Source: Proteles cristata cristata (taxonomy: Eukaryota; Chordata; Mammalia; Carnivora; Hyaenidae). Taken from it: 64,000 nucleotides of DNA. The position numbers and the translations under genes were made by a program. The notes beneath the pieces were generated by a model. The model made no database searches and was not told the origin of the DNA. It saw only the letters and a list, made by a program, of their open reading frames with translations. This document shows positions 24,165-35,876 of the stretch, piece after piece (position 1 is the first letter of the stretch; every line of letters begins with the position of its first letter). The stretch covers positions 806,001 to 870,000 of the forward strand of contig JAESUZ010000980.1 in the NCBI GenBank assembly GCA_017311185.1, read 5' to 3'.

Positions 24165-24222
24165 ATTCATTCATTCATTCATTCATTCATTCATTCATTT
24201 GTTCATTCATTCATTCATTCAT
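24165..24222. repeat. (ATTC)n tetranucleotide microsatellite
   Basis: About 14 ATTC/TTCA units with one TTTG interruption near 24199-24202. Confidence 0.97.
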
Positions 24223-24359
24223 CTTTAGCATTTTTTAATTTTCCCTCTCATCAGATGTCCTGAATGTGGCTTACTGTCTCCTAGCCCAAATGAAGAGTAT
24301 ATTTTCATTTGAGATTCTTTTGGTGACTGAATACTGCTTCACCTAACCAGGTTTACATC

Positions 24360-24600
24360 TTTACTTAATGCCACCAGATTTATAGTCATACGTTTTTCAC
24401 CAGGCTGTGGAGCCACCACTGTTTTGCTGTTATGAACAAACGTGATTAACAGGCATTTTCATGCTCACATGTACAAGTACGTTTATAAATTTTTACAGGA
24501 GGGACTCTGACTTGAAAGGTTGTAAATTATTTATTTAATATACATTATCAAAATGTCCTCCACAGCATTTGTGCCAATTCGCATACCAACTAAAAATAGA
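24360..24600 (-). mobile_element. Possible decayed L1M fragment
   Basis: CATGCTCACATGTACAAGTACGTTTATAAATTTTTACAGG followed by CAAAATGTCCTCCACAGCATTTGTGCCAATTCGCATACC echoes the antisense L1M 3' region (TGCACATGTGCAAGTA ... AAATTGCCCTCC ... TACCAATTTACACTCC). Confidence 0.4.
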
Positions 24601-25999
24601 TTGGAAATGCTCTTTTCTCCATGAACTTGATGGTACTGCTTGTGCAAAAGCCTCGTCCTTCTAGTTGTAAGTGTCCTTCTAGTTGGAAAACAATATTTTT
24701 CTAAAATTGTTCCACTTTTTACAAGTAAGGATGAACGTCTTTCACTTGATATTTGGAGAGATCTAGATTTTATACCTCGGGATCATTGGGTAGGTTCCGG
24801 AAAAAGAAAGAAAGATAGAAAGGAAAGTAGTGTATGAATTTGGAGGCTGCATTTCCACTTATTTTAGCAAAAGAAACATTGTCAAATTTAAAAAGTACAA
24901 AGTTATTTGATGTTAGGAATACTTTCAGCACATCTCTTTTGACAAAAATCCTTATTTTTGGTATGTGGATATTTCTATTGACTTTGGTTTCATAGAACTG
25001 TGTAGATGTTTTCCTTCCATGAATAAGAATGAGATGAGTTCATTTGAAAGTATTGAGAGAAAGACAGTGTCTTGTATACAGAAAACAGGTTTGTTTGTTT
25101 TGTTTTTAATTTTCTTGCTACCTTATGCTGAATCAATGTGCCAAGGCTGTGGAACAATATGTACAACTTCTCCCCTTAGGATTTCCTAGAGGTGAATATT
25201 TTCTCACGGAATTGTATTCCACTTGACAATACCTTATTTGTGGGAGAGAGGAGCTTAGAATTCTTTTGACGTTATGTGAGTTACATAGTTGTCTTAACTT
25301 TTGTAAATTTGAACCTCATCTACAAGTGATGACATCTGTTTAATTCAACCATATGTTATTTTAGTGGCCAATGGCTAGGTTCCCAGGAGTAAGCTAAAAT
25401 GCACAGGATATAGATGTCATAGGGGTTAAATTGTAAATCTTTTAACAAAATAATAATTATAATTTAATATAGTTCATCATATCATCCTTAAAGATAAACA
25501 TTTATGTATAAAATGTAGTGATTATATTTCATGTCTCATTACTTCATGGGTTTTATGAATTAACATGAACAATATGTTTACATTATTCATTAGCTTTGGA
25601 GGCAACGGTATTATAAAGGCTGCTTTTCAACAAAATTTAATGGGGTTCATATCAAAATTCAGTGAAGGGAACTAGTAAGATTAAAGGTAGCATTTGATTG
25701 ACAGCTGGAAATCAAACTCAAGAATCTCATATTTAAAAAAAAAAAAACCCTCAAATAAAGTGCCCACTATGACATCTGGAGGTGCTGTATGGATGTTGTA
25801 GCATTTTGTTGTATTAAATCAGTGATAGTAGAGGAAAACATAGAGTTCCTTACCGTATTTCCCTAATTAATGCCTTTATTTTCTCTTCTGTGCAAAGCTC
25901 TCTGTTCAATGTCGTTTTTGTTTTCCTGACATTGAATTTTCAAACTGTACACATTCCCTGGTATTTTTTCTTTGAAAAAAAGAAACATTGGAGAAAACA
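24601..25999. other. Unassigned AT-rich sequence
   Basis: No gene or recognised repeat. Confidence 0.5.
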
Positions 26000-26190
26000 T
26001 AACATTTATGGAGTGCTCACAGCATGTGCAGTAATACAAAGTTTTGTGCTGGCACTTTACTTAACTCATCTTGTAAATGGCCTCAGAAAGTACAGGTACC
26101 TTGTAAATGAAGCAGCAGTCAAGTAGTGGCATCATCATTCAAACTCGTGACTATTGGACTCTAAAAGCCAATCTCTTAACACTACTATAT
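26000..26190 (-). mobile_element. MIR SINE, antisense
   Basis: TTTATGGAGTGCTCACAGCATG, GGCACTTTACTTAACTCATC, GTAAATGAAGCAGCAGTCAAG and CAAACTCGTGACTATTGGACTC follow MIR in reverse order. Confidence 0.7.
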
Positions 26191-26409
26191 TCCTCCAATC
26201 AGACTAGCTAGTGGGGAAAAGGGGACAGTAGCAGCTGTTTGAACTGACCAACGTAGCTATCTCAGCTTACTGTATCTTGCAGTGCATTTCAGGAAACTTT
26301 GCTTTGCATCTCAGGCTGAGAGTCAGTCATTGCTCTTTTATTATTCCTCCATGGGATGATATGTTTAGACCTTCTTTTAACAAAATAAAAGAGAATTTGG
26401 AAGTTCTAC

Positions 26410-26543
26410 ATAAGGGTCATGCTATTTACAGCCACATTTAATCCTCATTTTAAATTTGTGAGGTCAAGATGGTCAAACTGAGGTTGATGAGCTTGCTCAA
26501 CAGTGGCAAGTGGCAAGTGCAGCTCTAAAATTCAGATGTTCCC
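26410..26543 (-). mobile_element. MIR SINE, antisense, interrupted by L1
   Basis: ATTTAATCCTCATTTTAAATTTGTGAGG, CAAACTGAGGTTGATGAGCTTGCTC and GGCAAGTGCAGCTCTAAAATTCAG match the middle of MIR. The next element, an L1, was inserted at its right end. Confidence 0.65.
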
Positions 26544-27345
26544 TTGAGGACATCCAGATGGACAACAGACACATGAAATGATGCTCAGCATCCCTCCTCA
26601 TCAGGGAAATACAAATCAAAACCACACTGAGATACCACCAGCCAGAGTGGCTAAAATGAGCAAATCAGAGGACTCGAGATGCTGGCGAGGATGTGGAGAA
26701 ACAGGCACCCTCCTACACTGTTGGTGGGAATGTAAACTGGTGTAGCCCCTCTGGAAAACAGTGTGGAGGTTCCACAAAAAGTTAACAATAGAACTCCCCT
26801 AGGACCCAACAATAGCACTGCTAGGAATTTACCCAAGGGATACAGGAGTGCTGATGCATAGGGGCACATGTACCCCAATGTTCATAGCAACACTCTCAAC
26901 AATAGCTAAAACATGTAAAGAGCCCAAGTGTCCATCAACTGATGAATGAATCAAGACTATGTGGTTTAGCTATACGATGGAATACTACATGGCAATGAGA
27001 AATAATGAAATCTGGCCATGTGTAGCAACGTGGATGGAACTTGAGGTGTTATGTTGAGTGAAATAAAGGCAGAGAAGGACAAATACCATATGTTTGCACA
27101 TATAGGAGGATTAGAGGAACTTAACGGATGACCGTGGGGGAGAAGAAGGGGGAAATTACTGGGGGAGAGGGAGGGAGGCACACCATGAGAGACTCTTGAG
27201 TGCTGAGAACAAACTGAGGGCAGTTGGGGTGGGGGAGAGGGGAAGGGGAGTGATGGGCATGAAGGAGGGCACTTGTGGGGATGAGCACTCGGTGTTATAT
27301 GGAAACCAACTTGACAATAAATTATTAAAAAATAAATAAAGAAAT
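26544..27345 (+). mobile_element. 5'-truncated L1 (LINE-1)
   Basis: It opens inside ORF2 near its C-terminal end (GACAACAGACACATGAAATGATGCTCAGC, ACTGTTGGTGGGAATGTAAACTGG, GGAATACTACATGGCAATGAG). It runs through the carnivore L1 3' UTR with its G-rich stretch and ends in AATAAATTATTAAAAAATAAATAAAG. A 17-bp duplication AAAATTCAGATGTTCCC / AAAATTCAGAGGTTCCC (26527-26543, 27346-27362; one mismatch) brackets it. The reading frame is broken by stops, so no protein is made. Confidence 0.95.
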
Positions 27346-27362
27346 AAAATTCAGAGGTTCCC

Positions 27363-27916
27363 AAATGCCCGTGGATGATATGACATGAGCAAACATACAG
27401 CCATTTTGTCCTTTAGAAACAAACATTATAAAAGCAGGTAACTGTTTTTATAGTTTCCCCAAATCTAAAACACAATAAACTTTTCACTTATCTTCTATTT
27501 TTGAAAACATTTTAACTTGAGTTCTCAAATGGGAAAAATGTGACATTTTTTTCTGGTACCTTAAGATTTTAAGAAATATACAAGTGATGATCTTATGACT
27601 CTGCCTTTTCCCACCAGAGTGGACCTAATTTTCAGAACCAAACTGTCATCATGTTACCAGTGGGAGATTTGGGGAAATGGTTCAGGTAACAGAATAGTCT
27701 GTTTTGACACATGTCTCTATTATTCCTTTTCAGATATGCCTCAGGTCAAACATATTCTTGAGACCCCTCTTTCAAATAAAAGCCCTTTGTAGGATTCCCA
27801 AAGAAAAATTTAATGTCCTGTTTCCCTAATACTCATACCAAGAAAACATTATATTCTGCTTAGAATATGTGTTCATGACTTGAAATGGGCCAACAGCAGG
27901 TCTGAGCTTGAACGTT
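27363..27916. other. Unassigned sequence
   Basis: No gene or recognised repeat. An open frame at 27595-27792 has no recognised product. Confidence 0.5.
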
Positions 27917-27925
27917 AACCATATT

Positions 27926-28134
27926 ATTTCTTTATTTTTTTAAGGTTTATTTATTTTGAAGAGACAGAGAGAGACAGAGCGCAAACAGCGGAGGGGCAGG
28001 GAGAGAGGGAGACACAGAATCTGAAGCAGGCTCCAGGCTCTGAGCTGTCAGCACAGAGCCTGAACCCATGAACTGCGAGATCTTGACCTGAGCCGAAGTC
28101 GGACACTCAACCGACTGAGCCATCCAGGCGCCCC
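27926..28134 (-). repeat. CAN-SINE with a small core deletion
   Basis: Antisense SINE with head GGGGCGCCTGGATGGCTCAG. Between AGAGCCTG and AACCCATGAACT about a dozen bases present in other copies are missing, which removes part of the B-box surroundings. The duplication AACCATATT lies at 27917-27925 and 28135-28143. Confidence 0.94.
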
Positions 28135-28796
28135 AACCATATTGTTTTAAGCATTACCAAGAACTACAATATAAGAATTACCAACCACTATGAGCAAAGA
28201 AATTAAAAATTCTCAGGTGATTAGAGTTTGAGTTGAACTTAGTTTAAAACTGAGTTTTAAAACTAGAGGTATTTGGAGATTAATGTTTATGACCTTGTCA
28301 TTCACATTAAAATAGTTAAATAATTCCGTTTCAACATGGTAGGTTTGAAGGTGAGAATCATGACCTTTCTGTCACTTAGTACTTCAATATCCACAATAAA
28401 TGCAGGTTTCTTGGTACCCTTGGTCTATTTTCTTCAATGAGAATTACTTGCTCTGCACTTATTTGACTACACCGGGTATTTGCACCTGTTTGGAAACTAT
28501 GCTTTATTTATACCATTTGTGACACACAATCTCAGAGACGGGACAACTATTCAGAAACATCCTCCTACCATAAGATTTAGGAATTTCAAAGACTCCACAT
28601 TGTTTTCTTCATATAGAAGATATTATGCACAGAGATATAAGAACTAGGAAGTAACTAGAAAGTAATGACTTTTAGAGATGTCAATCTGACATGTCCTATT
28701 TAGGTAAAAATTTTATTAAGTAGGGCTTTTAGTATTAGATGGTCTTTCCTCTCCAGGATAACCGAATTAGAAAACACTGTTTTTTTCCTTTCTTCC

Positions 28797-28871
28797 AAAA
28801 AGGAAAGAAGGTAAGAAAGAGAGAGAGAGAGAGAGGAGAGTGAGAGAGGGAGGCAGGGAGGGAGGAAGAAA
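28797..28871. repeat. Purine-rich GA/GGA tract
   Basis: A continuous purine-dominated stretch (GGAAAGAAGG, GAGAGAGAGAG, GGGAGGCAGGGAGGGAGG) of the kind that can form triplex (H-DNA) structures. Confidence 0.9.
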
Positions 28872-28889
28872 TAGGTATTTCAACAAGCA

Positions 28890-29050
28890 TTTTGCATGAC
28901 TTATTTTATTTCTTCCTTAAACAATACCAACAGATATAGGAATTGTTCTCCCTGGTTTACAAGTGAACAAGCTGAAGCCTAGTGAAGTTCAATAACTTGC
29001 TTGAGGTCATACATATAGCAAGTAGCAGAGTTAGAATTCCAAAATGCTGA
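28890..29050 (-). mobile_element. MIR SINE, antisense
   Basis: GTTTACAAGTGAACAAGCTGAAGCC, AATAACTTGCTTGAGGTCATAC and AGCAAGTAGCAGAGTTAGAATTCC match MIR in reverse orientation. Confidence 0.85.
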
Positions 29051-30728
29051 AAAAATGCTCAGTGAAATAAAGGAAGAAACAAACAAACAAAAAAAGCTGA
29101 GTCACGTTTACCCTATATTCTATGGAAATCCAAGATATAAGTTAATTGTGTGTGATAATTCAGTGTAAATATATGCAGACTAACAGAAGAGAGTCAAATC
29201 TGCAGAAGACTCTGGAGGCATCTCCTCCTGCTTATGGAAGCTTAGTAAAGAGCTGACTTAGCTGATTTGGGTTAGTTCAATGGAAGAACAGGCTGGAGGC
29301 CCTTTCCCAGCACCCTCCTCCACCCCCAACTATTTCCCTTCTAGACAACGGAGCTTCCATTGTTGCACAGGCTCTCCCTGCCCACCCTGGTTCTTATAAA
29401 TATGTGAAGTTTTCAAAGGGCAGGCCGCTCAGTGGAAAAGAATCCAGCTCCGCTATACTTGCCTTAGCACATATCTCTATGGAAGAAGGAGGGATTGGAG
29501 GGACCAAGTGTTCTCTGCAGCTTCTCTGTTTATAAAGTTTTACCTTATAAACATTATTTAATATTTACACCATGTAGTGTGTGTATCCACGTTCCCTTTG
29601 CACAACACTCCTGTACCATTTAAAACGAAGCCAATGGTGAAGATATCTTTGTTCATTTCATAGGCGATCACTCTGGATGAGAATTCTTTGAAGCTGAACA
29701 GTTTGAAGTGTATTCTGTTATCCTTCATTCTCATCTAAGTATTTTGTTTTCTGCTGACTTACACCTGATAATCCCCCAAATGTGAACCCGGTCTACTCAG
29801 GGATCAGCTTCATCAAAATCAAACCCAAATTCAGAAGAAAATGTTATACGCTGGGATTATTCAGTGTGAATCTTCTGTGTCAGAAAGAAACATCTTTCAG
29901 CAAGTAAAGAGAATCCCACAAGGAAATAAAAATAGGCCATATCACACCAGTGTGTTTTTGTATTTCTCTTCGTTCCTTACCTTCACTGTCCTTGGCTTTC
30001 ACTGTTCCTCTCATGACTCCTCTTTCCTTGAGTCCTCTTTCTCCAGTGACTGTGGCATCCAGAAAAGTACAAATGTACAATAAAAATTACTTCCTGAAAT
30101 CAGTGTAATAAAAGCTTCATGTCAATAAGATACATCCTATGATGTGATACAATGTATTTCTTATTTGTAAATCCATTTAACTATCCTTAGTGACTATGTG
30201 ACTTCTCCGTTCCAAGACAAATACTTGATTTTCCAGAAAATTCAATATTTGGGGTCTTATAAATTCCAAGCCGATTTGTTAAGGGAGATGTAGAAAATAC
30301 ACAATTCGTAATAGGAAGAAAGTCTATATCTTCTTTCATTTAATTTCAAAGGAATCTCAAGTGATTTTTTCTCTCTCACTTTTTAAATTCCCCAATATTG
30401 TATTGGGAAAAAAATGCAACCCATGAAACACATAGAACCATAATTTGAAATTAACAAACAAACCTGCTGCACTCATCTGTTACTTTTATTATGTTCGAAA
30501 CCTCACATTCCTGCAATTTATTACCACTATTACTTAGTACTATATAGTAATGTTTTAATCAGTTGAACAAAAGTTTTAAAGGTTCATAACATCAGTTCTG
30601 GAGGGAAAGAATGCCTGTTATACCCTGTTGGTGAAACTGGAACTTGATGAAACCTATTCTCAAATGAAATCTGGCTTTTTTTTTTTTTACCAAATGTGAA
30701 ATATATTTGTAATTTAAAGTGCATCAAG
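29051..30728. other. Unassigned sequence
   Basis: No gene or recognised repeat. Overlapping short frames at 29841-30083 occur on both strands with no product features. Confidence 0.5.
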
Positions 30729-30744
30729 ATATAAGTACACTGAT

Positions 30745-31135
30745 GTCGGATATGTCATTTGTAAATATCTTCTCCGATTCAGCGGTTTGCCTTTTGTTTT
30801 GTTTTGTTTATGGTTCCCTTTGCCGTGCAAAAGTTTTTTATTTTGATGTAGTCCCAATAGTTTACTTCTGCTTTTGTTTTCCTTGCCTTGGGAGACATAT
30901 CTAGAAAAATGCTGCTACTGTTGATGTCAAAGATATTACTGCCTATATTCTCTTCTAGGATTTTTATGGTTTCAGGTCTCACATTTAGCTCTTTAATCCA
31001 TTTTGAATTTATTTTTGTGTATGGTTTAAAAAAGTGGTCCAGTTTCATTCTTGGGCATGTAGCTGTCCCATTTCCCCAATTCCATTTGTTGTCTTTTCCC
31101 CATCGGGTATTCTTTCCTCCTTTGTCATAGATTGG
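30745..31135 (-). mobile_element. L1 ORF2 fragment, inverted 5' part of a twin-primed insertion
   Basis: Read on the minus strand (30779-31048) it encodes an ORF2-like stretch beginning [20 protein letters not shown] and including [11 protein letters not shown], part of the C-terminal half of L1 ORF2. The end near 30745 corresponds in L1 to the point just before the right-hand (forward) segment begins. It is a transposon relic and makes no protein. Confidence 0.92.
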
Positions 31136-31651
31136 GCATGGGTTTAATATCCAAAATATATAAAGAACTTACATGGCTCAGCACCAAAAAACAAGTAACC
31201 CAATTTAAAAATGGGCGGAGGACCTGAGAGGACATTTTTCCAGAGAAGACACAGATGGCCAACAGTGAGATGATGCTCAACATCACTAATCATCACAGAA
31301 ATGCAAATCAAAACCACAGTGAGTTATCACCTTACACCTATCAGAATGGCTAAATTCAAAAAGATAAGAAATAAGAAGTGTTGGCAAGGATGTGGAGAAA
31401 AAGGAACCCTTGTGCACTGTTGGTAGGAATGTAAACTGGTGCAGCCACAGTGGAAAACAGTATGGAGATTCTTGAAAAAAATTAAAAATAGAGTTACCAT
31501 ATGATCCACTACTATTCACCCAAAGGAAACAAAAATACCAATTTGAAAGGATAATGCATCCATGACATTAAAGCATTATATATAATAGCCAAGATATGGA
31601 AGCAATCTAAGTGTCCATACAAAGATGAATGGATAAGGATGATGTGGTACA

Positions 31652-31698
<47 letters not shown>

Positions 31699-32155
31699 GA
31701 ATATCATACAGACATTGAAAGAATGAGATTTTGCTATTTGTAACAACGTGGATGGACCCAGAGGGTGTTATGCTAAGTGAAATGAGTCAGGCTGAAAAAG
31801 ACAAATATCATGATTTCACTTATATGTGGAATCTAAAAAACTAAACAAATGAATAAACAAAAAGCAAAATCAGACCTCGAACAAACTGATGGTTTCCAGA
31901 AGGAAGGAGGTGAGAATATGAGCAAAATGGGTGAAGGAGAGTGGAGACACAGACTGCCAGTTATGGAATGAAAAAATAATGGGAATAAAAGGCACAGCAT
32001 AGAGAATATAGTCATTGATAGTGTCATAGTGCTGTATGGTGACAGATGGCACCACACTTGGGGTGAGCACAGCATAATATCTAGAGATGTTGCATCACTA
32101 TGTTGTGCACCTGACACTAATGTAATATTGTGTATCAACTACACTCAAAAAAAGT
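31136..32155 (+). mobile_element. L1 3' part, forward half of the same insertion
   Basis: It starts GGGTTTAATATCCAAAATATATAAAG, continues the ORF2 C-terminal region (CAACATCACTAATCATCACAG, GGCAAGGATGTGGAGAAAAAGG), contains an (AC)n run at 31653-31695, and ends with the L1 3' UTR (GTGCACCTGACACTAATG, GTATCAACTACACTC) and an A-rich tail. Together with the inverted part it is framed by ATATAAGTACACTGAT at 30729-30744 and 32385-32400. Confidence 0.94.
31653..31695. repeat. (AC)n microsatellite inside L1
   Basis: About 21 AC units in place of the short alternating stretch normally found in L1 at this point. Confidence 0.97.
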
Positions 32156-32366
32156 GTTTTTTGTTTTTTTTTTAATATTTACTTATTTTTGAGGAGAGAG
32201 AGAGCATGAACAGGGGAGGGGCAGAGAGAGGGGGACACAGAATCTGAAACAGGCTCAGCCTCTGAGCTCTCAGCACAGAGCCTGACATGGGGCTTGAACT
32301 CATGAACCAGGAATCATGACCTGAGCCAAAGTCAGATGCTTAACCAACTGAGCCACCCAGGTACCC
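32156..32366 (-). repeat. CAN-SINE inserted in the L1 tail
   Basis: Antisense SINE with a T-rich left end. The duplication TCAAAAAAAGT (32145-32155) / TCAAAATAAGT (32368-32378) places it in the A-rich tail of the L1, so it is younger than that L1. Confidence 0.94.
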
Positions 32367-32400
32367 CTCAAAATAAGTTTTTAAATATAAGTACACTGAT

Positions 32401-32965
32401 CTGATTGTAGCTCTCTTCTCAAGAACAATTAATAAGTCATTGTAATTAAAGTTCTTGTTAAGTGCATTATGGCACACCCATATGACAGATACTGCTGATA
32501 TGTAGATATTTATATATTGATTGAATGAAAATCTTCAAGATGCATTCTTAAGTGAAAACTATGGTATAGAAAAGTGAGAATTGTATGATTATTTTTTAGG
32601 TTTAAAAAATATATATGTAGCGATATGCATGGAAACTGTTCTGAATTTACAGACAATTGCCTGTTAACACTAGCTCCCTTGGGGAAGGGGAATCAGGGTG
32701 TGGGGTTGTAGAAGACTTATCTTTTCATTATATAATTCTCTTTGCATTTATCTTATCTAATTATGTGAATGTATAACTTTATTTTTTAAGTATGAAGAGC
32801 ATAGTGATATTGTAGACCATTTGGGCATTAAAATACACCTATAAATATAATTTGGAAAATATTAGCTCGTGTCTTACACTAATAAAACATTGCAATATAA
32901 ATCTGGAACTTATTCTGCATCCTCTATTTAAAAGGAATCCTGATTTTAAGCTAGATGCTCAGGAT
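32401..32965. other. Unassigned AT-rich sequence
   Basis: No gene or recognised repeat. Confidence 0.5.
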
Positions 32966-32982
32966 TCCTGGAGCAGATTTAA

Positions 32983-33192
32983 AATTTTTTAAAAATATTT
33001 TATTTATTTTTGAGAGAGAGAGAGTACGAGTGAGGTAGGGGCAGAGAGAGAGAAGGAGATACAGAATCCTAAGGAGGCTCCAGGCCCTGAGCTGTCAGTA
33101 AAGAGCCCTACACAGGGCTTGAACTCATGAACTGTGAGATCATGACCTGAGCCGAAGTTGGAAGCTTAACTGACTGGGCCACCAGGTGCCCC
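32983..33192 (-). repeat. CAN-SINE
   Basis: Antisense SINE with head GGGGCACCTGGTGGCCCAG (one base lost). The imperfect duplication TCCTGGAGCAGATTT / TCCCGGAGCAGGTTT flanks it. Confidence 0.93.
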
Positions 33193-33209
33193 TCCCGGAG
33201 CAGGTTTTA

Positions 33210-34135
33210 GAATGACTGACTAGAACTGGATATGCAGAGCTCAGAAAAATTGCTTAGAGACAGGAAAGAGTGAACAACTGCTAATGTGTGGTTTACTCAG
33301 GCCATAACAGCAAAAGCAATTCAATTGGATATGAGGAATAGTGGCAGGAAGCAATCTCCTGTTCTCCATGTCATCATTGGTATAAACACTAAGTCTCCTC
33401 CTCCTCTATATGCCTTAACCAGCCTCCCATGGACTCTTGCCCTGCTCAGCACTCAATGGTCCATTGGTCATTAAACTGGTATCCACGATCCCTCTTTGGA
33501 TGCCCTGTTACTCTGCATGTATATGTAGGTATAGAGTCCATAGTCACTGTATCGTGGGCCCTGGTGCCGGCCAGGATGTGGCCCCAGCCGTCACCTCCTG
33601 TACCAGGGATGAAGTAGCTGATCTTTGAAAGCCCCATTAAAATGGGAGGAAATACACTTTTTCTTCTGTTCTGAGTTTTGCTGGTAGGTCCAGATCAAAG
33701 TCAAAACAATTCAGGGGATACCACACTGTGAACCCCTCAACGTCTTTCTTCTCTTCTGACATCCTCCCTTTTCTTCCCTCCACACTGAAACCAAACTTGC
33801 ATATCATGAAGCTCTTTACTCTCGGCATGAATTATGCTACCTGAGAGGTTAGAGGGGAATGTGAATTCTTGGCATGTTGACTCTGGAGAGTTGGCTTTAA
33901 TATGTCAGCTTTAATGTGTCTCTCGTTAGATTTGCTGTACTTTGTTAAAACTAAAATGGCAGCTACTCTGTCTACACAAGCAGAATGAACCATATTGCCT
34001 TTTAATATGGCTTCAGTGACTGTATCTGTTTTCTAAGGTACAAAGCAGAATGCTATTAATCTGGATCACATGAAAATATCCCATATTTAGAATATCATAA
34101 CCTGGAATTGCTTCTTTCCTCCTCAATATAGTAGT
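33210..34135. other. Unassigned sequence with a GC-rich patch
   Basis: The patch at about 33530-33610 (GTGCCGGCCAGGATGTGGCC and neighbours) is notably GC-rich for this window. Overlapping short open frames occur on both strands (33429-33637). I recognise neither a protein family nor a repeat; it could be an old LTR, a processed pseudogene fragment or a conserved element. Confidence 0.4.
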
Positions 34136-34325
34136 TAAAAATGCAAGACTTTGGGTCATGGATCTGAATTCTCCCGTTTTTACTGACTAGCTGCACAATT
34201 TGCTGAAAGTAAGTAATCCAATATCTTTGAGTCTCACTTCTCTTTTATCCAAAGGTAGGTGTGAAAAATAAAGATTGGAACAATTGTGAACTACCTAAAC
34301 ACTTAGAGTTCCACAAACATGTGGA
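34136..34325 (+). mobile_element. MIR SINE
   Basis: AGACTTTGGGTCATGGATCTGAATTC, TGACTAGCTGCACAATTTGC and AATCCAATATCTTTGAGTCTCAC match MIR, strongly diverged. Confidence 0.7.
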
Positions 34326-34454
34326 ATTGGGGTGGTTAGTACTCTTTCTTCAACTTATTAATGGCACTACCCTACACTGGTCATCAAAGCTGGAAACATT
34401 TGAGTATTTTAGAATCAAACTCCTTCCTTCCACCTTCTAAGTTCAACTCATCAC

Positions 34455-34640
34455 AATGGACTCTAGAGCCAGCTCTGGCTTTTATTAGGTAATTAGCCTT
34501 TCTGTTCATCAGTCTCTTCATGGGTAAAGTGGAGATATTAATACCTAGGTCACAGGATTGTTGTATTAAATGAAATGATGTGTGTAAAATTTCTGGTACA
34601 TAAAAAACATTATAAATGTAATAATAAACCTGTAACATAC
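34455..34640 (+). mobile_element. MIR SINE
   Basis: GACTCTAGAGCCAGCTCTGGC, CATGGGTAAAGTGGAGATATTAATACC, AGGATTGTTGTATTAAATGAAATGATG and AACATTATAAATGTAATAATAA match MIR from core to tail. Confidence 0.85.
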
Positions 34641-35110
34641 TAGATAAAATCACACAGTTAATGTAATATATGTATAATTAATAATTTATCAATTTCATAC
34701 TTTATGATTAACAAATAATTTTATTACAGAGCAAATTATAGCATAATCATATAACAAAATAATAAACATTACATAAGTCTTTTCTATAATAATATTCCTA
34801 TTATAGAAAATATTATTAGCACTGGTCTTTGTGAAAAGGTTCTCATTGGTAGTGACATTCTGATTTTGTGTTTCATCTTGGGCCAGTTCTGGTATGCTGT
34901 GCTTCTCAATAAATTTGTCATCTTATCTAAGCTATTAATTTTTTCCATAAAATTTGTTAAAAATATTCTCTTAATATCATTTTAAATCTGTAAGATCTGA
35001 AGCAATCACACATCTTTTTATTACTGACACTGGTAATTTCTATTCTTTTTGTTAATCAGTTAAGAAAGGAATTTATCAATTTTGTTGATCTTTCAAAGAA
35101 CCTAATTTTC

Positions 35111-35314
35111 CTTTCTTTCTCTTTTTTGAGAGAGAGAGAGCTCATGAATATGAGCGCAGCAGGGGCAGAGGGGGAGAGAAAGAGAGAGAATCTTAAGCAG
35201 CCTCCATGCCCAACACAGAGCCTACACAGGGCTCCATCTCACGACCATGAGATTATGACCTGAGCTGAAATCCAGAGTCAGATGCTTAACCAACTGAGCC
35301 CCCCGGGCGCCTCT
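35111..35314 (-). repeat. CAN-SINE inside antisense L1
   Basis: Antisense SINE with head GAGGCGCCCGGGGGGCTCAG. The L1 sequence CAAAGAACCTAATTTTC before it reappears as CAAGGAACCTAATTTTC after it, giving a ~17-bp duplication. Confidence 0.93.
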
Positions 35315-35654
35315 CAAGGAACCTAATTTTCAATTTACTGTATTAGTCTTTTCTATTGCTTATGTTGTATAATTTTTCATCCCTTCTATTTTTTTCCATT
35401 TACTTTGCTCCTATTTTTCTAGCTTCCAAAGATGGAACCATAGGCAATTGATTTTATACCACATTTATTTTGAATTTAAAGCTTTTAAATTCCTCCCTGA
35501 GCCCCACTTGAGCTGCATCTATGAAATTTTGATGTCTTTTCATTTATTTGGAAAGATTTTCTAATTTCTCTTATGATTTCTCCTTTGACTTTGTGGATTA
35601 ATTACCTTCCAAATATTTGGGGTTAACTTAGCTATATTCTTGTTCTTGAATTCT

Positions 35655-35876
35655 TTTTTTTTTTTTTTAATTTTTTTTATTTATTTCTAGGAGAGAGAGA
35701 CACACAGCATGAGCAGGGGAGGGTCAGAGAGAGAGAGAGTCACAGACTGAAACAGGCTCCAGGCTCTGAGCTGGCAGTCAGCACAGAGCCCGACGCGGGG
35801 ATCGAACCCATGAACCACGAGATCATGACCTAAGCGAAAGTCGGACGCTTAACCGACTAAGCCACCCAGGCGCCCC
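35655..35876 (-). repeat. Young-subfamily CAN-SINE inside antisense L1
   Basis: Complete young signature (AAGCGAAAGTCGGACGC and CTGGCAGTCAGCAC on this strand). The perfect 17-bp duplication TCTTGTTCTTGAATTCT lies at 35638-35654 and 35877-35893. A long poly-T (antisense tail) is on the left. Confidence 0.97.

Larger units (their letters stand above)
30729..32400. repeat. Target-site duplication framing the inverted L1
   Basis: A perfect 16-bp direct repeat ATATAAGTACACTGAT (30729-30744 and 32385-32400) encloses the minus L1 piece, the plus L1 piece and a later SINE, showing that they entered as one event (the SINE later). Confidence 0.93.

Noticed and set aside
26966..27364. 132-codon minus-strand frame as a gene
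   Set aside because: It is the antisense of the purine-rich L1 3' UTR.
30779..31048. 89-codon minus-strand open frame as a gene
   Set aside because: It is a piece of L1 ORF2 inside an inverted, truncated LINE insertion.
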